64,000 nt of DNA from Typha latifolia (lineage: Eukaryota; Streptophyta; Magnoliopsida; Poales; Typhaceae): positions 9,176,001 to 9,240,000 of the forward strand of contig CM034103.1 of the NCBI GenBank assembly GCA_019914945.1. Direction: 5' to 3'. A program made the position numbers and the translations under genes. The notes beneath the pieces were generated by a model. It ran no database searches and was not told the DNA's origin. It saw nothing but the letters and a program-made list of their open reading frames with translations. Of the stretch, positions 23,734 to 34,165 are shown in pieces (position 1 is the stretch's first letter; each line of letters begins with the position of its first letter).

Positions 23734-25890
23734 TTGTTATGTGAGAAACCAAACTTGGTGGCTCCCTCCTCCTTCTTGTCGAAACCTTTTGAGCTAGACC
23801 CTCCTCCCCCATCTCTCCCTCTTGATCCTCTTGAGACTAGTGACACCACACCTACTTCCCTTCCTCTAAGCAACCCTAGTTCTCAATCGAGTACCCCAAC
23901 CTCATGGGCTCAACTGTTCAATCATGACCAGGAAGCCTAGGTGCTAAAAGGGGCTTCCCTAATCATCAGGGTCCTTACTCCAAAGGGTGCAAAGTGGCTC
24001 CAAGGGTTGGTGATTATCGATCTAGAAACGTTACAAGCTAGTACAGAAAAATGGTAATTTAGCCTAATAGGGAAATTACTTGGTAGACCTCCTCTTGTAG
24101 CCTACCTTATTTAGAAAATTAAGAACACATGAGCTTTGATTGGGGTTTTGTAGGTGATAAATATGGCCACTAATTTCTTCACTTTCAAGTTCTTTGATGA
24201 AGATGATATGATAAAGGTTCTAACTAGATGTCTTTGGAGCTTTAGAGGCCTCATCTTTAACCTTGTGCCCTAGAAGTGTAACTTCTAGTCGCTATGTGAG
24301 GAGATCAAACCGCTCCTATTGGGTTACAATTTGTGAGACTGTCATTCGACTATTGACTAATTAACATTCTAATGGAGGTCACTATAGACTTCGACTGCCC
24401 CTTCACAGTTAATAACTACACCTAGACCAAAGTGAGATTAAGGTTTCCAAGGCTTTTATTGAACTTGATTTATACCTACCTTTAATATAAGGCACAAAGG
24501 ACAGTCTGCTAGGGAACACGTTCTTCTAGCTGATGGCGTATGAGAACATCTTGATAGTTTCACTTCTGCTACATGCGGATTAAACACCGCTTGGATGTAT
24601 GCCCAGATTACTTGGCAACTAAGAATGTTGCCTCTATCATCCCTTAGGCTTAGACTATGACCTTGAGAGATAAAGCTATGCTAGTGGTGAATTCCACTAT
24701 AGTCTCATCGAATGAGGTTTTATTGGAGGAAAATCAATTTGGTCCTTGGATGCTTGTCCACATTCACAGCCATAAGGGGTGTCGCCCCGATTTTGCCACC
24801 CACTTGGGTCAAGTAGTGTTTGGTGGCGCCACCCTCATCAAGCAGCAAGGGAAGCCTTAGGGCGATCCATAGGGCAGTAAGGTTACCATGCCTAACCCTT
24901 GTCAGCCTGACACTAATGAGATTTAGAACTTGCTCATGTCACTTAACTGATCTTCTCAGTTGGTTCTCGAGCCTAACATTGGTCAAATCTCACATGGTCC
25001 TACAAGGGGGATTAATCTTCAAAAGCAAGCCCGATTGTTTGATCTAGGGGGAACAAATGGTCCATCGTCTTTCTTGCTCTCCTACTACTATCATATTTGA
25101 TCCACGAAGCCTCCTTAGTCAGTTTTATTCAAAAATCCCTCCGAGCACTGATCCCATATCCTCTAGTCCTCTGACTACTGTACTGTTGCCTCTGTCTTAT
25201 CAAATCATCAACCACCTCCTGTGGGGAAAGGCAAAGCCTCTACGAGCTAGTCTTCCAAGTTGTCTGTCATTGCTCAATCTAATCCCAATAGCTATAAGGG
25301 GAGTTTAACCCTTGAGGCAACCTTGGTAAGCTAGGTTATCCCTGATCATGTGAAGGGCTCCTACCCTATTGGCTATTTCCCTCTTGCTCATTCTCTCTCT
25401 TCCCTGAGGGATGTTCTTGATCCCTTGGGCCTACACAAACTCTCCCTCTCTTGTCATCCCCTTGCTTCTCCACCTCTTTCCTCCCCTCTCTTCATCACCT
25501 TTAACTACCACTCTCTCTCATCATACTACCCCCTTGCCTCTTATGCCATGAATGGCTTTGCTTCCACTTACCATTCCCCTACCCCTACTTATTCTTTAGT
25601 GGAACATAATCATTTTGTTGCCCAAGAGTGGCAGCCTTGGAGTATGCTTAGCTCTACGTCACAAAGGAAGTCATTGATGTACAACTTGAACCAATCGATT
25701 CAAACCTTATTTCGTTTACATTAAATGTCTCTTTTAAGTAGTGCAATATCACCTCTTCTTCCCCTGCCAAGATCCCGGCATGGATTAGACGCAAGGGCCA
25801 ATTAGGCAAAGCCAAAGACCTTAAGCAAGAGATGGAGCTAGGGTTAGAGAATCCCATTGTTTCCAGGAGAGAAGCTACTCTAGAGGATAT
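23734..25890 (+). pseudogene. LINE ORF1 (DUF4283 type, broken)
   Basis: Read through stops and shifts: SWAQLFNHDQ..., FSLIGKLLGRPPL (about 24056), FFTFKFFDEDDMIKVLTRCLWSFRGLIFNLVP (about 24175-24270), the DUF4283 core of plant L1-type ORF1 proteins. A CCHC knuckle relic (CFCYMRIKHRLDVCPDYL, one Cys/Gly altered) follows near 24565-24615. The rest is a low-complexity Ser/Pro/Leu-rich linker. ORF1 proteins bind element RNA. More than ten stops make it inactive. Confidence 0.75.
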
Positions 25891-25899
25891 GGTTTCTTA

Positions 25900-26163
25900 A
25901 TAAAGGCTATTATGTGAAACATGTGCGGTCTCATGAAGAAATAGAGGTGATCCTACATTTTGAACTTGCTTTTTAAACATACTCTTGATTTAATTATCCT
26001 AACAGAAATACACCTCACTAAGATGAAATCTAACAATTTTCTCTACAGGCTTATACCGCAGTGGCATCATGTTGGGTTCGAGAGCAACAAGAGGAATCAT
26101 AATGTGGAAATTACCTTAGTTAAGGCATCATCCTAAACCATAGTAAGTCTCATTTCCTTCTTT

Positions 26164-26194
<31 letters not shown>

Positions 26195-26294
26195 CTAATA
26201 TTATGGCTTTAGAGAGAAATTGAATCTTGCATGAGCTTAGCTTCGTGAATGCTAGTTGTATGTTGTGGCTCATCATGGGTTCTTTTAATGATCT
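25900..26294 (+). pseudogene. LINE ORF2 endonuclease, 5' part only (broken)
   Basis: Begins IKAIM-NMCGLMKK, the start block of the apurinic-like endonuclease of plant LINEs (consensus MKxLxWNCRGLG), then HTLDLIILTEIHL, where the catalytic Glu is kept. A (TA)n run at 26170-26192 interrupts it. The same domain resumes with CMLWLIMGSFND (consensus GDFND) up to 26294, where an unrelated element takes over. No reverse transcriptase follows. Confidence 0.7.
26168..26193. repeat. (TA)n microsatellite inside the LINE endonuclease
   Basis: About 13 TA units between two recognisable pieces of the endonuclease frame. Confidence 0.9.
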
Positions 26295-26295
26295 T

Positions 26296-27250
26296 GAATA
26301 GGGTTGTAAATGAGTTGAGCTTGAGTGAGCTAGGCCTAGCTCGACTCATCTCTAGCTTGACGAGGCTTGAGCTCGGCTCAACTCGACTCCCTTTGCTGCT
26401 ACTGCTGGTTTCCCTCAAGTCCCACCACCATGAGTCCAGCGTAATACCCCATCCTAGGAGAGAACTCCTTTGTCAAAGCAACTTTCAAAATCTATGTTCC
26501 TGGCAGCACTAGCAGGGCATGGGGAGCTTGTTAGAAAGCAGAGCAACTGAGGGCCTCGACATCGTCCCCATCTTCATTTGGCCTCATTGGAAGAATTGCG
26601 TAGGCATTGAGGGAGAGGACCTCGACATCGAGTAGAGAGCTTAAGGGTCAACGGTGGTGTTGGTGACGCCCCATGTGGCGACGAAGGTGATGTTGGTGAA
26701 CTAGGGGCGGAGACGAGGTTGGAGGAAGGTGAAGAGACTCGCTCACTGGCTAGCTCGTATGATGGCTTCGCTCAAGCTCTGATTCACCATTTCAAGCATT
26801 AACCCTAAAAGAAGGTAAGGAGGGAAGGGGAGATCTCACCAATGAAGCGGCTATCAAGGGTGTGGATGGCGACGGAGGGCTCTACAAAGGAGTAAGAGGG
26901 CGGGGTTGTGGAGGTGGATGGTGATGGTGACTAAGTGTCACCGATATAGGGAAGAATTGAGGGAAGAGGGAAGAGGTGAGGGAAGAGTGATGAAGGAAGA
27001 GGAGAGGATGGGGTCACGGGACTCACAACCTCATGCCCTTCACAAGAAGAGGGAAGAGCAAAGAGGAGAGGACGGTGTCACGTGAGTCACGGGAATTTAT
27101 CTGCTATTATATATATAGCTACAGTGTCAAACTAATCAAGCCAAGATCGACTAAGCTAGCTCCAGTGTGGCTCAACTCGATGATACATTCGAGCCTAATA
27201 TATCAACTCGGCTCAGCTCATTTAGAGCTCGAGATGAGTTTGAACTAGAT
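26296..27250. mobile_element. DNA element with GAGCTCGGCTCGACTC-type inverted ends (candidate hAT-like)
   Basis: The left end 'agggttgtaaatgagttgagc...gagctcggctcaactcgac' is mirrored by 'ggctcaactcgatg...aactcggctcagctcatttagagctcgag' at 27160-27245. Between them is GC-rich sequence without a recognisable protein. An AGGGTTGTAAA start with AGCTCGGC subterminal words is common in plant hAT-like non-autonomous elements. It interrupts the LINE endonuclease. The exact right boundary and target duplication were not resolved. Confidence 0.5.
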
Positions 27251-28551
27251 CTAGAATGATCTGAATGTAAGAAAATTATGAAATTTTAGGTGGTAGCTTC
27301 TTAAGTTAGGTTTCTAATGACTCTAGTTTCACCTCAATCGAATGTCTGGATGAAAATATATAATTAAAATAGTAGAGAAAGATCAGAGCGGGATAAAACA
27401 ATAAATATCCAACATTGCGATAGTCGTCGGAGGGTGACAGACTGCCAAGGGTGATGGTGGACGGCCATATAGTAGGGTGGCTGTTGGAGGAAGGTGGTGG
27501 CTAGGGTTTGGATGCTTAGAAGGGTTGTACGGTTATGATCTACTCCTATGAAGATAAAGATGATCTAACAGCTACGATAAAAATAGTAAATGTAATAATA
27601 AGAAATTCAATTAATTCACAATGCTTGGATACTTAAAGCCCATCCCCTTTATATATAGAGATCGAGTACAATGAGTTCTACTCAGACTTAGTCCTAAAGG
27701 CTTATACGACTAGAATTAGGACTTGCCGTAGACGCTTACAAGACTTAACTAGACTTGTCTTAAGAGCTTACATAAGAGATAAATATGAATCAATTAAAAG
27801 ATAAAAGATAAATAAACTCGATCTATCAAGCCCAATGTTCTCATGATACGATCCAATCTAACCCGGTTTGCATCATAAAAACTATAAACACTTCTAAAAA
27901 TGTTATTTTGATAATCTTGAGCTTATTCCCCTATTTTGTGAAGTCGGGGGGGGGGGGGGGTGTGCCTTTTACTAAGAGGAGGTGAGATCACCCTTAACTC
28001 TTTCAAAAATTCATGTTTCATTCCTCCTAACTAGAACCAAATTGTAACATCCCACCCAGCAGCCACGTGCTCAACCACGCGCCCACAGGATGAATGGGTC
28101 CGCCACACAAAGATACAGTTGTACTCAAGATAATCCATCCCACAAATTCCTATTTTACTGCTAATTTAGGTAATAATCATGCTACCGGCTATTTCGTTGA
28201 TGAAATTAGAGATCCACTTTGAAAATTATTTGAGAAAATTTTCTAATTAATGATGAAAAAGTTAAAAAAAAAAAAGTCATTTAAAGTCTAATGAAGATTA
28301 TAGAATCATCAATTATAAGATAGCCAAACACAATCTTGAGTATTCTATAAAAGATAAGAATATGAAAAGATCTATATGTATTGAAATAAAAATAAATAAA
28401 AATTGTAAAAGTTGCAATAAATCTTTATAGCTCAAAATCACTAAATTTCGATGATATTCTCTATACTAAAATTCTGAACTTAGTTCAATGAAGCATATAC
28501 AAAATTGTAGTTTGATAGATATCTTTTCCATATCAAGGCTTGTAGGGATGT
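27250..28551. other. Unassigned intergenic stretch with an LTR scrap
   Basis: No gene seen. It includes a run of 14 G (27947-27960) and 28043-28170, which begins 'tgtaacatcccaccc' with CACGTG and 'gcgcccac' words and resembles the (inverted) LTR ends at 1917 and 7793. That piece is a truncated LTR fragment. Confidence 0.45.
28043..28170 (-). repeat. Truncated gypsy LTR end, inverted
   Basis: 'tgtaacatcccaccc' and the following 'ccacgtgctcaaccacgcgcccac' parallel the sequence at 1917-1965. On minus it would be the last ~130 bp of a Tekay/Del-like LTR. The rest of the element is absent. Confidence 0.45.
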
Positions 28552-29199
28552 GAAGGAGCCGAGCTTGAGCGAGTTGGGCTCAGCTCGGCTCGAAAATGAT
28601 TAACATTTAGCTCGACTCGAGATGAGCCTAATAATATAGATGATTATCTATCTAATTTGCTAATCTAGACAAAACTCAATATAGAACTTACGAAGGTAAT
28701 AGGGATCGATCCAACAGCTAGAAGGATTTGAGATTTGCATATGTTGTTTCTCTAGAAGTTAGAAATCCAACGCAATTCGAATCTCGTTGATCGGGCTAGT
28801 AGATCAAAAGTTATGAAGGGAATAATGACCATATGTCTAGAGGGGGCGGGATGGACATGCATGATATGGTTAGGGCTTGGGAGATAATGATGGCTATGGA
28901 GGATGGATTAGTACCTTTAACAATCTGACGTAGGAGAAGGGAGCTTTCTAGTCGCTGGAGTGAGAAGGGAGAAGCGATAGAGGGTTAACCTCAGTTGTAG
29001 ACGAAAGCTCGAGTTGGATACTGAGGGAGAGGAAGGAGGAGGGAGAAGTTAGCTCAAAGCCTAGAAGCAAAACAAAGTTCAATCTTCATTAATCCCAAGA
29101 TGTCTACTTTTTCACATATTTGAAGTCTAGTCAATCATCAAAAAACTCTAAACAAATCTTAATACGAAACAACTTATTTGATGTGCCTTCGTACGCCCC

Positions 29200-29415
29200 T
29201 CGATCGCGTTCGAACAGTTAAAAACTTGGCCAGATATGTGAACGCGAATCAGGCGTTCAAACGCGAACGCACTTCGATCACATTCGAACGGCCAAAAACC
29301 ATGCTCTGCATATGTGAACACTGTTCAGACGTTCGAACACCCAAAAATAAGACTATGTATGTGCGAACGCAAATCAAGCATTCGAACGTCCTCCACTTGT
29401 GTTCAAATGCACCAA
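29200..29415. repeat. GTTCGAAC-type palindrome array, first site
   Basis: Spaced words 'gcgttcgaac', 'cgttcaaacgcgaacgc', 'cattcgaacgg', 'acgttcgaacacc', 'cattcgaacgtcc' recur about every 30-60 bases, alternating with 'atgtgaac'. The same word style fills the U3 part of the solo LTR at 54165-54420, although the two flanks differ. It probably marks a decayed LTR of a related copia family. Confidence 0.6.
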
Positions 29416-29534
29416 CCAAAAGTCATCTTATTGTTTTAAAACAAAGACAAAAAAATGATACAATTTGAAGTGGTTTGATCGTATCCAATCTATATCTAAA
29501 TAAAAAACCACAACATTATAATAATATAATCTTT

Positions 29535-29700
29535 TGAGAGTTTGGTACATATAAAGATGATTTCTAACTTTTTATTTTTCTATCTGGGACTAAATGTCAT
29601 CCAAGCGATTTAGAAAATTAATCTTTTACATGTATAATTTAGAATTCGAACTCATATCATCGTTAAAGTGCATTACCAACTGTGCTACAATATATGCTAT
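29535..29700 (-). mobile_element. SINE-like, tRNA-derived sequence (candidate)
   Basis: On minus, 'tagcacagttgg' (29687-29676) is a perfect pol III A box and 'gagttcgaattct' (29653-29641) a good B box. They are 22 bases apart, about ten fewer than in a tRNA, so it is not a functional tRNA gene. The sequence runs on into AT-rich DNA with no clear tail. Confidence 0.45.
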
Positions 29701-29940
29701 AAATTTTTGAACAAACAATATATATTATAATATATTAAAAAATATATAAATTGAGCTAATTCGATGTGAGCTCGAGCAAGTTGAGTCTAGCTTGGCTCAA
29801 CTCGGTTAGTATTTCGAGCTAGAAAACCCATCTTAGCTTGACTTATTTAGAGTTTAAACTGAGTTTGAGCCAAGCTCTAAATGAGTTGAGCTCTCACAAG
29901 CCTTACGAGGTTGCGAGCTTTTTTTAAGGCTCTATTTAAG

Positions 29941-31163
29941 TGTACATAAGGTAATGAAATCAAATGTGTGTGTGGCATGAGTATGTCTCTACTTTTGTCT
30001 TGTGTTTTTACATTCTGGACGTAATGGATCTCTTTTGGTATAAAGTGTTTGGCATGAGAGGTAGAATTTTGAAGAACTTTGTGCTTTTGATTTCTGGGAG
30101 GTTTGTTGTTGAATATATGGTTGTAGACTTTTTACATTGGTCTAACAACTTATTTTGATCCGCAATTATTATATAATGTTATGTTGTTTGAATTTCTAAC
30201 CAGCAACTATGTGTATTAAATCACAAACCTTAATGATTAGAGATATTGGAAACGATTAAAATAGAATATTGATACATATATGAAAGGGGAGATATATTGA
30301 AACAATCCCACTACCAACTCATAGATCCTAATCTTGTTGGCTTAATAGTATGTAGTAGTTGTATAGGCTATGATAGTGGATGGATATTAAGGTGTAGCTT
30401 ATATTAGTACTTCCAACTAGAAATATTATTATTATTATTATTTGCAACATATTATACTAACCGAGAAGTATTAGTATTTAGTGTTTTAACATGTTTAACC
30501 ATCAACAGGAAATTATATGTGATTAGATCTAAATTTATTTCTTCCTTCTATAATTTCATTTATGTTATTTCATCCTTTATACTAAGTAATACCTAAACTA
30601 AAACTATTATTTTTTCTATTCAATTTGAAGATAAGCTTTCAAACTCATCTTAAATAATATCAATTGAATTCAAAATGACAAAGATGCGATATAAATATAC
30701 ATATGTTTAATTTTTTTTTTTTTAATTTTATCATCTGAAAGTTGATCGGTATTACTTTAGATGTATTAGAAAGCTTATACAATTATTTATAACTTTGTCT
30801 CTAATACCTATTTTTAATTTAGACTCATAGATTGATATAAAAAAATAGCAGTTTAAATTTGAATATAAACTATAAGGAGGTAAAATAAGGCAGATATAAG
30901 AAATAAACTTTAGACCTGATCATAGGGAGTAAAATGTAATTTCCTTCGATAAAAGAGTCAGTTGGTGTTTTGTTGAACTTGACTCAGCCGACTCGGTATT
31001 CTTAAGTGATGTGCCGGCTCATATATCTTTAGGCCTCCATTCAGCACTATACTGTTACTAAATCTTACAATGCCATGGCCTTTCTCTTCATCCTCTGGAC
31101 TCCTCAATAGTAAAACTCTCCTAACCTCCATTTTCCACCCTAACGCCTAAAACCCTAACCCTA
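29941..31163. other. Intergenic region upstream of minD
   Basis: AT-rich, no gene recognised. It includes a short (ATT)n run at about 30427-30442. The last 150 bases turn GC-richer towards the start codon and probably hold the promoter and 5' leader of minD; 'catatatc' near 31020 could be a TATA element but is not proven. Confidence 0.5.
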
Positions 31164-32153
31164 ATGGCTTCTCCTCTCCCGCATCTCCTTCCCCAAAACC
31201 CTCTCTCCTCCTCCTCTTCCTCCACATTGTTCCGCCCGATCAGAACCCTACCCCCCTCCTACCGCCGTCGCCCTCGCGCTCGCCCTCGCTGCGTCTCCGC
31301 GGCCCTCCAGTGGGGCCGCAAGCCGCAGCTCTCCGGTGAGACCCCCCGCGTGGTCGTCGTCACATCTGGCAAGGGCGGCGTCGGAAAGACCACCACCACC
31401 GCCAACCTCGGCGTCTCCCTCGCCCGCCACGGCTTCTCGGTCGTCGCCGTCGATGCCGACGCTGGCCTCCGCAACCTCGACCTCCTCCTCGGCCTCGAGA
31501 ACCGCGTCAACTATACCGCGGCCGAGGTGCTCAACGGCGATTGCCGCCTCGACCAAGCCCTCGTCCGCGACCGCCGCTTCCCTTCCCTCCAACTCCTTTG
31601 CCTCTCCAAGGCCCGGTCCAAGCTTCCACTCGCCTTTGGCGCCAAGGCCCTGACTTGGGTCGTCGACGCCCTCCGATCTCGCGAATCTGATTCCCCACAC
31701 TTTGTCCTTATCGATTGCCCCGCCGGCATTGACGCTGGCTTCATCACCGCCATTGCGCCGGCGAACGAAGCTGTGCTCGTCACCACCCCCGACATCACCG
31801 CACTCCGCGACGCCGACCGGGTTACTGGACTCCTCGAGTGCGACGGCATCCGCGATATCAAGATGGTTGTCAACCGCGTTCGCACTGACCTCATCCGCGG
31901 CGAGGACATGATGTCGGTGCTCGACGTGCAGGAGATGCTCGGGCTGCCGCTCCTCGGAGTTATCCCGGAGGATGCGGAGGTCATCCGGAGCACCAATCGT
32001 GGGTACCCGCTTGTTCTCAATAAGCCACCCAGCATTGCTGGACTCGCATTTGAACAGGCGGCGTGGAGGCTCATCGAGCAGGACACCATGACCGCCGTCA
32101 TGGTCGAGGAGGAGCCAAAGAAAAGAGGCTTCTTTTCCTTCTTTGGAGGTTAA
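31164..32153 (+). CDS. MIND1: Septum site-determining protein MinD, chloroplastic
   Basis: Membrane-bound ATPase that places the chloroplast division ring together with MinE. A single open frame of 329 codons without introns, as usual for plant MinD. Residues 1 to ~55 are Ser/Pro/Arg-rich with no acidic residues until the mature part: a plastid transit peptide. The deviant Walker A SGKGGVGKTT is at 68-77 with the signature Lys70 and catalytic Lys75, switch DADAGLRN at 97-104, and Walker B VLIDCPAG at 181-188. The C-terminus EEPKKRGFFSFFGG is the amphipathic membrane-targeting helix. Codon third positions are strongly G/C, unlike the surroundings. The start is chosen because it gives a full transit peptide and follows an 'aaccctaaccctaatgg' leader. 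Origin by plastid (cyanobacterial) gene transfer is known for the family. All key residues are intact, so it is likely functional. Confidence 0.97.
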   Translation: MASPLPHLLPQNPLSSSSSSTLFRPIRTLPPSYRRRPRARPRCVSAALQWGRKPQLSGETPRVVVVTSGKGGVGKTTTTANLGVSLARHGFSVVAVDADAGLRNLDLLLGLENRVNYTAAEVLNGDCRLDQALVRDRRFPSLQLLCLSKARSKLPLAFGAKALTWVVDALRSRESDSPHFVLIDCPAGIDAGFITAIAPANEAVLVTTPDITALRDADRVTGLLECDGIRDIKMVVNRVRTDLIRGEDMMSVLDVQEMLGLPLLGVIPEDAEVIRSTNRGYPLVLNKPPSIAGLAFEQAAWRLIEQDTMTAVMVEEEPKKRGFFSFFGG

Positions 32154-33131
32154 AAGAGCAAGCTTTCTTCGTTCTGTACAGTTTGAAGGTACCAGTTATT
32201 TTCTTATTTTATCATTCTAGTGATCCATCCGGCCTGCGAGATTCTTTGTTTGGGTTTAAATTGAAGTATGTGTTTTGCTTTCTGGAATTAGATGGGAAAT
32301 AGGGGTTGCTTGTGATTTTGCTTTTTAGGGTTAAAGTATTTGTCATGGAATGTGTTGTATATGAGAAGATTGAAATGTATGAAAGCGCTGATTTCTTTCT
32401 GTGGCAACCTGCTAATACAACTTCTGTGAGATAATTGAAATTTCATTTTATTGTTGCAATTATAGCTTTTGCTTTGATGATAGCAATGCAGAAGTAACCA
32501 TTAACCATTATGAGCCTTCAAAATTACATGTCTTTTCATCCCTAACTTAGTTAGGGATGATCAATAATCTGCTGCTCTGGCATGTGACTTGATCTTTTGA
32601 TCTATTGTGGAGTTGCAAGTTTGTTCCTACCTCCTACTTCTCATTAAAGGAAAACATAAATTTTTTCGTGTGCGTCCACATTGAAAGCAACCAATCTATT
32701 TTCTGCATTGTCTGTCTACCATAGATCCAGCTTGCATAAACTATTTCCCCCATTAAATGCTCTTTTATATACTGTAATCAGGTCTTATGCTTGAACTTGA
32801 TTTCTTCAAGGGGAGTGATATAATGTCTTGTCATGTGGAGAGTACTTATTTCTTCTTGCGATGGATATATACTCTGATCAGGCTACTAGAAAATCTAATG
32901 TATTCAACCGGTTTCCTTTGATATTGATGCTTGTAAATTCATACTCTACCAATTGTTGCATCAAAATGATTGGGTGCAAATGGCCTTGGAATAATTCTCT
33001 ACAATATCGAGTTTATTATATGTCCAACTGTTACAACTTTGTGTTGTATTGATTAGTAGCTTGCAACCATGCTGCAGTAGTAGGTATCACCTGACATCTA
33101 GTATTTCTATTCATCAGTGAAAGTTAGGATT

Positions 33132-33181
33132 TTTTAGGAAGAAAGATGTCAGGATAGATGAGAATCTTTCTTCCTAAAAAA
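33132..33181. repeat. Perfect 17-bp inverted repeat (hairpin)
   Basis: 'tttttaggaagaaagat' (33132-33148) and its exact reverse complement (33165-33181) are separated by 16 bases. The stem is moderately A/T-rich. It could be a small MITE relic or a folded RNA, but the stem is short for a plant microRNA precursor. Confidence 0.8.
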
Positions 33182-33182
33182 T

Positions 33183-33310
33183 TTTTGGCAACACATAGGG
33201 CCTTATTATACCACCCCAGAAGGTAATACGATTACTTAGCATATACATGTAGATACAGTCCCCTGTAAAAGTTAGAAGTTTTGGCAACACATAGGGCCTT
33301 ATTATACCAA
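33183..33310 (+). repeat. 31-bp perfect direct repeat, ~97 bp apart
   Basis: 'ttttggcaacacatagggcc' plus the next 11 bases 'ttattatacca' occurs identically at 33183-33213 and 33279-33309. Identity over the full length suggests a recent duplication. Confidence 0.85.
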
Positions 33311-34077
33311 GTACCAATTATTTTCATCGTCTCCCCATTGACACTGTGGGTGTTTAGGTCCAATGTCCTTTCCTTGTAAACTATTTCTTTTTTCCTTGGG
33401 ACTAGCCTTGTGGTGGTGGCGTTGCACTTAAGTCCTTTTTCTTGTTCCTAGTTGTTTCTATTTCTTTGGGTTTTTGCCTTGTTAATTCATCTTATTTTTT
33501 TATTGTTCTGTTGCTTTGTTTTAGTGGTGATTTAGCACAGCTTGCTATTGATCTATTTTTGCAGTTTCAGAAAAAAGAATTGCAGTTTGAGTTCTTGGTT
33601 ATTTCTTTTATTTTAGCAATAATCCAAATCAAAGAGAAAAGGCATCCTGTAATCTTTTTTATTCTAGGAGATTCTTTTGTAGTGATGAGTATTTTCTCTC
33701 TGCAATAGGATATCTTAGGAAGTAAGTTCTTTCAAAGAGTTGAATCTCATTATCAACAAGTTTATCTTAATAAGTAGTTATCTCCTGTTTACGCTCTTAG
33801 TCGTGCTGAACGTGAATTGTAACAAGGCTTGTAATTATTCAACATATTAGTGAATAGCTGAGTAACGTAAGATATGCAATTGAAGATTTTCTTCAACATT
33901 TGTAATGCCACCTTCTGTTCAATCAAATTGAGGCATTCGTACTTGTATTTGGACAATTTGCCTAATTACTGTGAGATATATTAAGTTGATTAATAGCTTG
34001 CCAATAGAGTCTAAAGTAAGTTTATGTTCCTGGTTTCATGAGGATTAATTACTATTACAATGATGACTTAAGGTATG

Positions 34078-34165
34078 ATTATGCAGCACACAAAGTTGGA
34101 TGAGGTTAGAATGAAATATGGTAATGCAGCCCATAAAGTCGGATGAGGTTAGGATGAAATAACTA
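34078..34165 (+). repeat. Tandem duplication, unit about 45 bp
   Basis: 'atgcagcacacaaagttgga' followed by 'tgaggttagaatgaaat' repeats once as 'atgcagcccataaagtcgga' and 'tgaggttaggatgaaat'. No coding signal. Confidence 0.8.

Larger units (their letters stand above)
28552..29940. mobile_element. Second DNA element with GAGCTCGGCTCGACTC-type inverted ends
   Basis: The left cluster 'ggagccgagcttgagcgagttgggctcagctcggctcg' (28558-28600) is mirrored by the right cluster at 29770-29905 (ctcgagcaagttgag...gagctctcacaagcctta). Both outer edges contain 'aggcttgt' in inverted positions (28544 and about 29915). The interior has no transposase but holds the GTTCGAAC array and a SINE-like piece, so it is probably a composite of several insertions. 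Confidence 0.45.

Noticed and set aside
31248..32101. Long minus-strand and alternate + frames across minD
   Set aside because: Shadows produced by GC-rich third codon positions of the real gene.
31164..32153. Bacterial contamination or recent bacterial transfer as the source of minD
   Set aside because: The protein has a plastid transit peptide and the usual plant form; the descent from the cyanobacterial ancestor of plastids explains the bacterial look.
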